Assembly (NCBI RefSeq): GCF_900108175.1
Contig: NZ_FNVO01000001.1
Location: 461,499 to 525,498, forward strand
Length of the DNA: 64,000 nucleotides
Direction of reading: 5' to 3'
DNA from: Thermomonospora echinospora
GTDB lineage: Bacteria > Actinomycetota > Actinomycetes > Streptosporangiales > Streptosporangiaceae
Below the pieces are notes generated by a model. That model searched no databases and was not told the DNA's origin. It worked only from the letters and a program-made list of their open reading frames with translations. Shown here piece by piece: positions 17,244-25,457 of the stretch (positions within the stretch are counted from its first letter, which is position 1; the number at the start of each line of letters is the position of its first letter). Both the position numbers and the translations under genes were made by a program.

Positions 17244-17990
17244 CTAGTAACGGGCTGCTGCGAACGGCGCGAAGGCCTCGGGGTCGACGGGGCCCACCAC
17301 CTCGGTGGTGTTGTCGCTGGCGCGCCGCACCCACTGGATCGAGACGATCTCCCGGACGGGCAGGTCCACCACCGGGCAGTCGGGCAGGTCGCGCAGCACC
17401 AGCTTGCCGTCGACGCGTTCCACCGACTCCGGCTTGCGCACCTGCTCCATCCGCACCAGTAGCGGCCCGGCGTCGAAGCCGCTCCCGCTGACGGCGGGCA
17501 GGAACTTGAACCAGAACTGGCGGGCCGGGTACGGCTCGGGGGTCGGCAGCTTCTCGACCACATGGCCGTCGATCTCCACGAACGTCACGCCGTGCCGGGT
17601 GATCCGGCCGGTCACCCGGTCGCCGTCGCGGGTCAGCTCCAGGTCGGCCAGCTTCTTGGGCTCGCCGAAGCGCTCGCGGCTGATGGCCACCGCGGCCTCC
17701 AGGTCGATCGGGATGAGCAGGGGGTACTCGCCCGGTCGTCCCTCGTGCTCGGCGTCGACGGCGAAGTAGCCGACCAGCTCCTTGTGGCGGTACTCGCCGA
17801 AGGTGAGGTCGATGTCGGTGATGCGGACGTGCACGCGGGGTGCGGCCGGGGGCGTCAGCGGCGGCGGCAGCACCTCGGCGAGCAGGTCCGGGTCGGTCAG
17901 GTAGACGACTTCGAGCGCGGGCAGCACGGGGACGGACTTGGTCGGCGAGTCCTGTGCCTGGGGCGGCTGGACCCAGCGGGTTCGGCTCAC
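17244..17990 (-). CDS. Acetoacetate decarboxylase-family protein
   Basis: This 248-residue protein has the ADC-family core. FGEPKKLAD carries the lysine pair that forms the Schiff base in acetoacetate decarboxylases, and the FWFKFLP and VREIVSIQWV strands follow. GTG at 17990 is the best start, because AAGGAG lies six bases before it; the longer frame from 18005 would place that site inside the gene. It lies between the Rieske oxygenase (31 bp) and the amidohydrolase (18 bp). It may decarboxylate a beta-keto acid or act as a lyase or cyclase; many relatives are not true decarboxylases. Confidence 0.85.
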   Translation of the reverse strand: MSRTRWVQPPQAQDSPTKSVPVLPALEVVYLTDPDLLAEVLPPPLTPPAAPRVHVRITDIDLTFGEYRHKELVGYFAVDAEHEGRPGEYPLLIPIDLEAAVAISRERFGEPKKLADLELTRDGDRVTGRITRHGVTFVEIDGHVVEKLPTPEPYPARQFWFKFLPAVSGSGFDAGPLLVRMEQVRKPESVERVDGKLVLRDLPDCPVVDLPVREIVSIQWVRRASDNTTEVVGPVDPEAFAPFAAARY

Positions 17991-18021
17991 GACCGGCTCC
18001 TTCACGGGGGCGGGAACGGGG

Positions 18022-19047
18022 CTAGGCGTCTTCGGGGAAGGAGTAGAACTGGCGGGACCAGCGCCGGTGCTCGCTGATCTCGCGCTCCATCGGGCGCAGC
18101 ACCGGCCTGGGACGGTAGACCTTGTTCTCCCAGATGGGGATGTCCTGGCTGATTCCGCCGCAGAACATGTCGGCGGCCCGCTCGGCGGCGTCCTCGCCCA
18201 GCGAGCGCGGCGAGGTGAAGATCCACCGGACGTGGACGTTGTCCTCGTCGATGGGGGTGGTGCTGGAGATGAACGTGGTCCAGCCCTTCAGCCGCAGCAC
18301 GCCCAGGCCCAGGCCGTACCCCTCGCGCACGAAGTCCCCGCCGGCGCCGACGGCCCGCTTGTAGGCCCCGTCGATGTGGAACTCCTCCTCCGGGATGGCG
18401 TCGGTGCCGTGCACGTACTTGAAGTGCGCCCGGTCCACGTTGTTCTCGGCCATCTCCTGGCAGCAGGTGGCGATCTCGAACTCGCGGACGACGATCGGCG
18501 ACCAGTCCGGGTCGTCGAACTCGGGTACCTGCGGGACCTCGTAGAAGGGCTCGCCGCCGGTCAGGTGGTGCCAGGCCCAAACCATGCCGTTGCGCTCCAC
18601 CGTCGGGAAGGCGCGGATCTCGGCCCGACGGGGGATGTGCTCGTGCTCGTCGTAGGGCACGTCCACGCAGCGTCCGCTGGCGCCGTCGAAGCTCCAGCCG
18701 TGGAACGGGCAGCGGATGCAGCCCTCCTCCACCTGCCCGCCCACGGCCAGGTGCGCGCCGAGGTGCGGGCAGTGGGCGTCGAGCACGTACGGGGCGCCGT
18801 CCTGCCCGCGAAACAGCACCAGGTCGCGGCCGAAGTAGTAGAGCGGGAGCACATCGCCCGCCCGCAGTTCGCCGCTCCGGGCGACGATGAACCAGCCGTT
18901 GGGCACCGGGAACGGGAACCGCCCTTCGGGCCGCCGGATGACCCGGGTCCGGCGGGAGGGATCGAACAGCAGGCCGGGGTCGCTGGGCATGGGCAGCCCG
19001 GCGATGTTCCGCGGGCCCGTGGACGGCGCGATCTCGGGGGTGGTCAT
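18022..19047 (-). CDS. Rieske non-heme iron oxygenase (steroid-oxygenase/Neverland-like)
   Basis: This 341-residue protein has an N-terminal Rieske domain with C93-P-H95 and C113-P-F-H116 as [2Fe-2S] ligands. A catalytic domain with D205-R-A-H208 and H213 follows as mononuclear iron ligands. The N-terminal part (PNGWF, LVLFRGQDG, DAHCPHLGAHLAVGG, RCPFHGWSF) resembles the KshA/Neverland/DAF-36 steroid oxygenase branch more than aromatic-ring dioxygenases. It is the first gene of a six-gene operon. ATG at 19047 follows GGGAGG by five bases. No ferredoxin or reductase gene is adjacent, so it must use partners encoded elsewhere. Confidence 0.9.
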   Translation of the reverse strand: MTTPEIAPSTGPRNIAGLPMPSDPGLLFDPSRRTRVIRRPEGRFPFPVPNGWFIVARSGELRAGDVLPLYYFGRDLVLFRGQDGAPYVLDAHCPHLGAHLAVGGQVEEGCIRCPFHGWSFDGASGRCVDVPYDEHEHIPRRAEIRAFPTVERNGMVWAWHHLTGGEPFYEVPQVPEFDDPDWSPIVVREFEIATCCQEMAENNVDRAHFKYVHGTDAIPEEEFHIDGAYKRAVGAGGDFVREGYGLGLGVLRLKGWTTFISSTTPIDEDNVHVRWIFTSPRSLGEDAAERAADMFCGGISQDIPIWENKVYRPRPVLRPMEREISEHRRWSRQFYSFPEDA

Positions 19048-19069
19048 CGCGGCCTCCCTTACCGGATGA

Positions 19070-19092
19070 ATTTTCGAAACTCGTTCAAAAAT
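19070..19092. promoter_or_regulatory. AT-rich 23-bp near-palindrome upstream of the Rieske operon
   Basis: The block reads ATTTTCGAA ACTCG TTCAAAAAT; 8 of 11 base pairs are symmetric. It lies 23 bp upstream of the Rieske ATG in the 154-bp gap before the SDR gene. It is a candidate operator for the operon's own TetR regulator (inference). Confidence 0.5.
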
Positions 19093-19201
19093 GACTCCGG
19101 GGGGCGGCGGTGTCAAGAGGCGGATGTGACGGCCGTCACCTCGATGCGGTCACCCGGCTGGGCACGGGAGGCGGTGCGGTGTCACCGGGGAGGCGAACCG
19201 G

Positions 19202-20059
19202 TCAGGGGGTGTCGCCCGGCTCGGGATCGAGCGGGCCGGACCCGGTGTCGGCGGGAAGCCCGCGCAGGGCCGCGGCGCCGAACATCGGCTCGAACATGGA
19301 GGAGTAGTCCGGGCCCCGGCGCAGATGGTGCCCGCCGTCGACGTTCAGCAGCTGCCCGGTGATCCAGGACGACTCCGGCCCGACCAGGAAGCGGGCCGCC
19401 TCGGCGATGTCCTCCGGCTCCCCGATCCGGGAGACCGGCATGCAGGCCAGGTAGTCCTCCAGGATCGGCCCGGTGTCGGCGATGCCGGCGACCAGCTCGG
19501 TGCGGACCAGGCCGGGACGGATGCCGTTGACCCGGATGCCGGCGCCGCCCAGTTCGTCGGCGGCCAACTGGACCAGATGGTCGACCGCGGCCTTGGACAC
19601 GCCGTAGGCGCCGAACCAGCGGTGGGTGTTGGAGGCGGCGATGGAGGAGATCGCGACGATCGCGCCGCCGCCGAGGGACGCCATGATCCGGGCGGCGTGC
19701 CGGATCGTCAGCAGGGTCCCGGTGGCGTTGAGCTCCAGGGTGGCCCGCCAGGCGTCCAGGTCGAGCATGCCGAGGGGGCCGATCGAGGTCGAGCCGCCCG
19801 CGCTGGCGACCACCGCCCGCAGCGGCCCCCGCTCGGCCGCGGCCGCCACCGCCGCGGCGACCTGCTCGTCGTCGGTGACGTCGGCGACCGCGTAGGTCAC
19901 CTCGCCGTCGATCCGGTCGACGGCCGCGCGCAGCCGCGCCTCAGTCCGGCCGCAGATGGTGACGGCCGCGCCGTCGGCGGCCAGCCGGGCCGCGCAGGCC
20001 AGCCCGATGCCGCTGCCGCCGCCGGTGACCAGGGCCGCCGTTCCCGCAAGAGTCTTCAT
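19202..20059 (-). CDS. Short-chain dehydrogenase/reductase (SDR)
   Basis: This 285-residue classical SDR has TGGGSGIG, a Ser in AISSIAA, the catalytic YGVSK and the typical C-terminal SSWITGQLLNVDGG. NNAG is replaced by ASAGG. The last 25 residues are Pro/Gly-rich and probably disordered. It is the second gene of a two-SDR operon, 19 bp after the first. It is a 3-oxoacyl reductase- or hydroxysteroid-like enzyme; the substrate is unknown. Confidence 0.9.
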   Translation of the reverse strand: MKTLAGTAALVTGGGSGIGLACAARLAADGAAVTICGRTEARLRAAVDRIDGEVTYAVADVTDDEQVAAAVAAAAERGPLRAVVASAGGSTSIGPLGMLDLDAWRATLELNATGTLLTIRHAARIMASLGGGAIVAISSIAASNTHRWFGAYGVSKAAVDHLVQLAADELGGAGIRVNGIRPGLVRTELVAGIADTGPILEDYLACMPVSRIGEPEDIAEAARFLVGPESSWITGQLLNVDGGHHLRRGPDYSSMFEPMFGAAALRGLPADTGSGPLDPEPGDTP

Positions 20060-20078
20060 GGACTGCCTTTCGCCGAGG

Positions 20079-20840
20079 TCAGCGGTCCACCGCGGTGGCG
20101 CCGCCGTCGACCGTCAGATGGGTGCCGGTGATGAACGAGGCCTCGTCGCTGAGCAGGAACCTGACCGCCCTGGCGACCTCCTCGGGGCGGCCGAGCCTGC
20201 CGAAGGGGGACTTGGCGGCGAATCCCGCCGCCATCTCCGGCGGGGCGGTGCCCTGCAGCATGGGCGTGTCGATGTAGCCCGGGCACACCGCGTTCACCCG
20301 GATGCCGTCGGTCGCCAGGTGGTGCGCCAGCGCCCGGGTGAGCCCGAGCAGACCGGCCTTGGACGCGCAGTAGGCGGGGATGAACATCTGGCCGAGGAAC
20401 GCCTCGATGGAGGAGATGCCGACGACCGCCGAGCCGGCCTGGTCGCGCAGGTCCTCCAGCAGCACCTGGACGAGCAGGGCCTGGGCACGCAGGTTGACGT
20501 TCTGGACCGCGTCCCACCGGGCCTCGTCGAGGTCGCCGACCGCCGCCGGGCCCGGGATTCCGGCGGCGTGCACCAGCCCGCCGATGGTGCCCAGGGCGGC
20601 CCTGCTGCGTTCGACGGCCGCTGGGAAGGCCGCCGCGTCGGTCACGTCAACGGTGAGCGCCACGGCGGCCGCCCCGGTCTCGGCGCCGATGCGTTCCGCC
20701 AGTGCGGTGGCGTCGGCCAGGTCCCACAGGGCCACCGGCCGGCCGGCCTCGGCCAGGGCGCGGGCGCACGCCGCGCCGATGCCCGACGCCCCGCCGGTGA
20801 CGATCACGCCCGTGGCGGGGGAGAGCGCGCGCACGGTCAT
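20079..20840 (-). CDS. Short-chain dehydrogenase/reductase (SDR)
   Basis: This 253-residue classical SDR has TGGASGIG, VHAAGIPG in place of NNAG, GISSIEA, the catalytic YCASK and SFITGTHLTVDGG at the C-terminus. ATG at 20840 has GGAGGT four bases before it. It is the first gene of a two-SDR operon divergent from a third SDR gene, separated by a 97-bp intergenic region with an AT-rich element. Confidence 0.9.
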   Translation of the reverse strand: MTVRALSPATGVIVTGGASGIGAACARALAEAGRPVALWDLADATALAERIGAETGAAAVALTVDVTDAAAFPAAVERSRAALGTIGGLVHAAGIPGPAAVGDLDEARWDAVQNVNLRAQALLVQVLLEDLRDQAGSAVVGISSIEAFLGQMFIPAYCASKAGLLGLTRALAHHLATDGIRVNAVCPGYIDTPMLQGTAPPEMAAGFAAKSPFGRLGRPEEVARAVRFLLSDEASFITGTHLTVDGGATAVDR

Positions 20841-20850
20841 GGCACCTCCG

Positions 20851-20882
20851 AATAATTGATACTTGATGGAAGTTGTGATCAG
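20851..20882. promoter_or_regulatory. AT-rich element between divergent SDR operons
   Basis: An AT-rich stretch contains ATACTT-GATGG-AAGTT, a short imperfect inverted repeat. Its ATACTT half-site matches the arm of the palindrome at 12743-12760, and the ACTTGATG core recurs at 30285. It is a likely shared promoter/operator for both directions; the assignment is tentative. Confidence 0.3.
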
Positions 20883-20937
20883 ATTAACCCGCTCCCCGGC
20901 CCGCCGACAGGGCCGGAGCCGGCGGACGGGAGGCCCC

Positions 20938-21783
20938 GTGCAGCAGTTGACCGGCAGGGCGGCGGCGGTGACCGGCGCCGGCGGCGGCATCGGACGGGCA
21001 CTGGCGCTCCGGCTGGCCGCCGAGGGCATGCGGCTGGCGCTGGCCGACATCGACGCCGACGCCCTGGCGGAGACCGGGGCGCTGGTGGCCGGGACCGGCG
21101 CCGAGGTGGTCACCCGGGTCACCGACGTCGGCGACGAGGAGTCGGTCGCCGCGTTCGCGGACCTGGCCTTCGCCGAGCTCGGCGCGGTGCACCTGCTGTG
21201 CAACAACGCCGGCGTCTACATGGGCGGCCGGGTGTGGACGCGTCCCGCCGCCGACTTCGAGTGGACGCTGCGGGTCAACCTGTGGGGGATCCTGCACGGC
21301 GTGCGCGCCTTCGTGCCCCGGATGATCGAGCAGGACACCGAGGGGCACATCGTCAACACCTGCTCGGTGGCCGGGCTGTTCGTCGGCCCCGGCGCCGCCC
21401 CCTACACCGTCTCCAAGTGGGCGGCCTTCGCCGCCACCCTCACCCTGGCCCAGGAGCTGGCTCTGGAGGGCGCCAAGCTGGGCGTGTCCGCCCTGTGCCC
21501 GGGCGGCGTCACCACCCGCATCCACCAGTCCGAACGTGTCCGGCCCGCCGCGCTGGCCACCGAGCCCGGCGAGGACTCCGCCTTCATGAACGAGATGATC
21601 GCCGCCACCGTCGCGAACGGCATCCCGCCGCGGGAGGTCGCCGATCGGGTCGTGGACGCCGTCCGCGCCGGCCGGTTCCTGGTACTCACCCATCCGGCGT
21701 ACGAGCCGGGCCTGGCCGAGCAGGCCGAGGCCCTGGCGGCGGGACGGCTGCCCCGCATGCCCGACTTCGAATGGACGCGATGA
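20938..21783 (+). CDS. Short-chain dehydrogenase/reductase (SDR)
   Basis: This 281-residue SDR has TGAGGGIG, CNNAGVY, the Ser in TCSVAG and the catalytic YTVSK. It also shows the C-terminal REVADRVVDAVRAGRFLVLTHP pattern common in actinomycete SDRs of lipid and steroid catabolism. GTG at 20938 is chosen because GGGAGG lies five bases upstream. Its stop overlaps the following gene by four bases (ATGA). Confidence 0.9.
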   Translation: MQQLTGRAAAVTGAGGGIGRALALRLAAEGMRLALADIDADALAETGALVAGTGAEVVTRVTDVGDEESVAAFADLAFAELGAVHLLCNNAGVYMGGRVWTRPAADFEWTLRVNLWGILHGVRAFVPRMIEQDTEGHIVNTCSVAGLFVGPGAAPYTVSKWAAFAATLTLAQELALEGAKLGVSALCPGGVTTRIHQSERVRPAALATEPGEDSAFMNEMIAATVANGIPPREVADRVVDAVRAGRFLVLTHPAYEPGLAEQAEALAAGRLPRMPDFEWTR

Positions 21784-22283
21784 CCATGCCCGACGACCGC
21801 ACACCGCCCCCCGGCCGCCCGAAGGGGCTGGACTCCCCACTGGTGCCCAAGATCCTCAAGGTCGCCTCCCGGCTGAACGTGGCCGTCTACCGCGCCACCG
21901 GCGGCCGCATCGGCGGCACGTGGCGCGTCGGCAGCGCCTTCCCCAGAGGCGTCCCGGTGTGCCTGATCACCACCACCGGCCGCAAGAGCGGGCTGCCGCG
22001 CACCCTCCCGCTGCTGTTCATGCCCGACGGCGACCGGGTGATCCTGGTCGCCTCCCAGGGCGGGCTGCCCAGGCACCCGCTGTGGTACCTCAACCTGACC
22101 GCCGACCCCGAGGTGAGGGTGCAGGTCAAGCGCGATGTCCGCCGGATGCGCGCCCGCACGGCCGACGAGACCGAACGCGCCGGCCTGTGGCCCCGCCTGG
22201 TCGCCATGTACGCCGACTTCGACCGGTACCAGTCCTGGACCGACCGCCGGATCCCGGTCGTCATCTGCGAACCGGTTTCCTGA
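21780..22283 (+). CDS. Deazaflavin (F420)-dependent nitroreductase-family protein
   Basis: This 167-residue protein belongs to the Ddn/FDOR-A group of split-barrel F420-binding proteins. The signature TTTGRKSGLPRTLPLLF and the later SQGGLPRHPLWYLNLTADP with EVRVQVK are typical. Members reduce quinones or enones with F420H2. It is coupled to the upstream SDR through an ATGA overlap. With two LLM oxidoreductases in the same window it points to F420-dependent steps in the pathway. Confidence 0.88.
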   Translation: MTMPDDRTPPPGRPKGLDSPLVPKILKVASRLNVAVYRATGGRIGGTWRVGSAFPRGVPVCLITTTGRKSGLPRTLPLLFMPDGDRVILVASQGGLPRHPLWYLNLTADPEVRVQVKRDVRRMRARTADETERAGLWPRLVAMYADFDRYQSWTDRRIPVVICEPVS

Positions 22284-22316
22284 GCCGAGCCTGCGCCCAC
22301 GGCTCCACCTGCTCAG

Positions 22317-22333
22317 GGGCGGGCATCCCGCCC
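22317..22333. terminator. Hairpin between convergent genes
   Basis: GGGCGGG-CAT-CCCGCCC is a perfect 7-bp stem, 34 bp after the F420-protein stop and 83 bp beyond the stop of the convergent crotonase gene. A possible bidirectional terminator. Confidence 0.45.
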
Positions 22334-22415
22334 GCCACCCCGGACGCCCGAAGCCGAGCGTCGGCGGAGCGAGCACTCGCAGGGCGGTACGTCCTGCCGC
22401 CCCGGCCGTACCGCA

Positions 22416-23243
22416 CTAGCGCAGGCGCCAGTCGATGCGGCGGCCGGAGGCGAAGGTACGCTGGCCCTCGGCCATGCTCTCCGCGCTGGAGCCGAGCAGG
22501 GTCAGCGGCTTGCCCACGTCGAGGGCCTGCCGTATCCCCAGCTCCTGGGCGTACCAGACGGCCCGCACGGTGGTCTGCACGGCCAAGGGCGGGTGGCCGG
22601 CGATGACGGTGGCCGCGCGCTGGGCGGCCGCGCGCAGTTCCGAGGCGGGGACGACCTCCTGCACCAGGCCGATCTCGTGGGCCCGCCGGGCGCTCATCCG
22701 TTCGTGGGAGCCCATCAGCGACATCCGCATGACCTCGCCGAGCGGCATGCGCTGCAGCATCAGCATCGGCTCGAACACCGCCGCCAGGCCGTAGGTGTTG
22801 TGCGGGTCGAAGAAGGTCGCGTGCTCGGCGGCGATGATGAACTCCACCTCGCCGAGCAGGTAGAACGCCCCGCCGCAGGCCATGCCGTTGACCGCGGCGA
22901 TCACCGGCTTCCACAGGTCGCCGGCCGTCTTGGGCGGCAGCAGGTCGCCCGGGTCGTTCAGGTGCAGCGGGGTGGCGCCGCGCTGCCCGATGTCGTCGGG
23001 GCCGGCGGCCTTCGGCTGGTTCAGGTCGGTGGAGGCACGGTCCAGCCCGGTGCAGAACGCCTTGTCCCCGGCGCCGGTGAGGACCACCACCCGGACATCG
23101 TCGTTGTCGCGCAGTTCCCGCCAGCAGTCGTGGACCTCCCGCATCATCTGCAGATCGAAGGCGTTGTGGACCTCCGGGCGGTTCAGCGTCACCCAGGCGA
23201 CGCCGTCGCACTCCACATAGTCCAGGGTCTGGTAACGGGACAT
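22416..23243 (-). CDS. Enoyl-CoA hydratase/isomerase family protein
   Basis: This 275-residue crotonase-fold protein has LNRPEVHNAFDLQMM, DKAFCTGLDRAS (first oxyanion segment), AAVNGMACGGAFYLLGEVEFI and NTYGLAAVFEPM. It has a long insert of about 25 residues (ASTDLNQPKAAGPDDIG and following) after the first oxyanion segment, unusual for plain hydratases. It is the last gene on the minus strand of the P450 set, 97 bp after the phosphotransferase-like gene, so it may be co-transcribed. ATG at 23243 follows GGAGG. Confidence 0.88.
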   Translation of the reverse strand: MSRYQTLDYVECDGVAWVTLNRPEVHNAFDLQMMREVHDCWRELRDNDDVRVVVLTGAGDKAFCTGLDRASTDLNQPKAAGPDDIGQRGATPLHLNDPGDLLPPKTAGDLWKPVIAAVNGMACGGAFYLLGEVEFIIAAEHATFFDPHNTYGLAAVFEPMLMLQRMPLGEVMRMSLMGSHERMSARRAHEIGLVQEVVPASELRAAAQRAATVIAGHPPLAVQTTVRAVWYAQELGIRQALDVGKPLTLLGSSAESMAEGQRTFASGRRIDWRLR

Positions 23244-23340
23244 GCATCCTCCACGGGACAGGGCGGGCGGCCACGGTGGAGTGCCGGCGCGGCAAGGTCG
23301 CCCGGTCGGCGCTCCACGGTCCATTCCCAGGTGAGCGGGG

Positions 23341-24381
23341 TCAGATGAGGTCCAGGGTGCCGAGCTCGCGGATCGCCGCGCAGGACCGGGTCGTCATGGT
23401 CAGGAACATCGTGTCGCCGCGCTCGGTCCGCGTGCCGTAGACACAGCCGAGCACGGTGATCAGCGGCCCTTGGACCGCGGCGAACCGATAGTCCTCCAGG
23501 CACTCGCCGAGGTCGTAGTCGTCCACCCCGTAGCGGGTCAGGGCGGTGTGGTAGGTCTCGACCAGGGTGCGCTCGTGCACCGGGCGGTCCTCGGGCCGCA
23601 GGCCGGTGGCCAGAAAGAAGGCCAGGTCACGCAGCGGATGGCCGATGCTGAGCGTCTGCCAGTCGACCGCCGTCACCCCCTCCTCCGGTGGGGCCGCGAA
23701 CAGCAGGTTGTCCAGCCGGTAGTCCCCGTGCACGAGGCCGAACCGCTCCGGGCGGCCCACCACCCAGGCGGCGACCCGGTCGGCGACCTGCCGCAGCGTC
23801 CGCACGTCCGCGGCGGGCAGCCGGTCGGCGAAGCGTTCGACGAAGGTGTCCACCGCCGGGCCGAAGACCTCGCCGAGGGTGGTGGCGTCCTCCTCGCCGA
23901 CCGCGCTCAGCCACGGCAGGTCCAGCAGGGTCGGGTCGCACCAGCGCGGACCGTGCAGGCCCGCCAGGTTGGCCACGGCGCCGGCCGCCTGCCCGGGCGT
24001 GCACCCGGCGATCTGATCACCCTGGACGGCGGGCGACAGGTCCTCCAGCAGCAGGACGAAGGTGGTGTGATCGTCGGCCAGCGCGCTGTAGTGACAGCGG
24101 GGCGTCCGTGCCGCCACGGTCGCCGCCAAGTCCCGGTAGAACGACACCTCGGCGCGGTAGGCGGGGCCGAGGAAGGCCCGCGCGGCGGGATCCTCGGCGG
24201 CCAGTTTGGCCACCAGCCGCCGGGGCACTCCCTGGCCGCCTTCCAGCGTGAGCCGGTAGCACGCGCCGATCTGCCCGGAGCCGACCCGTTCCCAGCTCAC
24301 CGCCGTCACCTCGGCGCCCAGGGCGGCGCTCAGCCACTCGGGGGTGAGGCCGGAGGGGTCCTCGACCACGTGCGCGTTCAT
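23341..24381 (-). CDS. Aminoglycoside phosphotransferase-family kinase-like protein
   Basis: This 346-residue protein has the APH fold. LVAKLAAED is the N-lobe lysine strand, and the catalytic loop is LVHGDYRLDNLLF (H-G-D-x5-N). AVDWQ takes the metal-binding DFG position. Relatives fused or adjacent to acyl-CoA dehydrogenases (ACAD10/FadE36-like) phosphorylate hydroxyacyl-CoA intermediates or similar substrates rather than antibiotics. It overlaps the LLM gene by four bases, in an operon with two P450s. A role in processing a hydroxylated intermediate is plausible. Confidence 0.85.
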   Translation of the reverse strand: MNAHVVEDPSGLTPEWLSAALGAEVTAVSWERVGSGQIGACYRLTLEGGQGVPRRLVAKLAAEDPAARAFLGPAYRAEVSFYRDLAATVAARTPRCHYSALADDHTTFVLLLEDLSPAVQGDQIAGCTPGQAAGAVANLAGLHGPRWCDPTLLDLPWLSAVGEEDATTLGEVFGPAVDTFVERFADRLPAADVRTLRQVADRVAAWVVGRPERFGLVHGDYRLDNLLFAAPPEEGVTAVDWQTLSIGHPLRDLAFFLATGLRPEDRPVHERTLVETYHTALTRYGVDDYDLGECLEDYRFAAVQGPLITVLGCVYGTRTERGDTMFLTMTTRSCAAIRELGTLDLI

Positions 24382-25457
24382 CGCCGCCCCGGATTGAGGT
24401 CGGACCTGTCCGGCATCCCGTCCGGGCGGATCTTGCGGTACGCCTCGACCACCGGCTCGACCTCGGCCGGGGTGACGCCGTGCAGGACGACCCCGTCGGC
24501 GCCCGCCGTGAACTGATCGGCCACCCGCCGCGCGCAGCGCTCGGGGGAGCCGGTCGCCGCCGCCTCCAGCCACTGCGGCGGCAGCAGCCCGGCCACGTGC
24601 TCCAACTGCGCGGTCGTGGCGATCACGTCGAAGGCGCCGGGGAACCCGCCGACCAGCTCGTCGGCCCGGAACCGGGCCAGCGCCGCCGGATCCCAGCCGT
24701 TGACCCGCACCAGCAGGTCGCCGTACCCCTGCAGGTAGGTCGCCAGCCGGCCGACGAGCTTGCGCAGCCGCCGCTCCTCGTCCAGGTGGTCGCCGACGGT
24801 GGCCAGCACCGACCAGACGCGGACGGCGGCGGGGTCGCGGCCGGCCCGCTCGGCGCCCCGCCGCACCGCCGCCACCGACCGGGCCAGCGTCTCGTCGGTG
24901 AAGAAGGTGTGGAGCACCACCCCGTCGGCCACCGATCCGGCGAACTCCAGCGTCCGCTCGCCCATCGCGGTGAGCAGGATCGGGATGTCCTCCGCGAACG
25001 AGGAGTCCTGGTGCAGGTAGGGAAAGCGGCCCGCCGGCCCCTGGTGGTCGACGACCGCCTCGCCCCGCCACAGCCGCCGCATGATGCCGATGAAGTCCGC
25101 CAGCTGGGCTTGGGTGATGCGGGGCAGCCCCATCACGTCGAACAGCATGTCGAAGCCGCGGCCCAGGCCGAGCGCGAAGCGCCCGCCGGTCAGCCGGTGC
25201 ATGGTCGTGGCGTACGTGGCGGTCAGCAGCGGGTGCCGGGTGTTGTGGTTGGTGGCGGCCGTGGCGATGCCGATGCGCTCGCTCACCGCCCCGGCCGCTC
25301 CCGACAGGGTCGCGGCCTCCTTGGTGGTGAACCGCTCGGACAGGAACACCGCGCCCAGCCCGAGCCGCTCGCCGTCGCGCACCTGGTCCAGCAGGTCGCG
25401 CGGGGAGCCCGAGTGGCCCGCCAGCCCGTAGAAGCCGAGTTCCGGCAGGTCGCTCAT
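24378..25457 (-). CDS. LLM-class F420-dependent oxidoreductase
   Basis: This 359-residue luciferase-like TIM-barrel protein has LGAVFLSERFTTKEAA, TAATNHNTRHPLLTATYATTMHRLTGGRFALGLGRG and PILLTAMGERTLEFAG. These segments match the F420-binding LLM subgroup with a cis-peptide TNHNTRHP loop. Its ATG overlaps the stop of the upstream P450 by four bases and its stop overlaps the kinase-like gene, so it is tightly coupled to both. It probably reduces or oxidises a P450 product. Confidence 0.88.
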   Translation of the reverse strand: MSDLPELGFYGLAGHSGSPRDLLDQVRDGERLGLGAVFLSERFTTKEAATLSGAAGAVSERIGIATAATNHNTRHPLLTATYATTMHRLTGGRFALGLGRGFDMLFDVMGLPRITQAQLADFIGIMRRLWRGEAVVDHQGPAGRFPYLHQDSSFAEDIPILLTAMGERTLEFAGSVADGVVLHTFFTDETLARSVAAVRRGAERAGRDPAAVRVWSVLATVGDHLDEERRLRKLVGRLATYLQGYGDLLVRVNGWDPAALARFRADELVGGFPGAFDVIATTAQLEHVAGLLPPQWLEAAATGSPERCARRVADQFTAGADGVVLHGVTPAEVEPVVEAYRKIRPDGMPDRSDLNPGRR

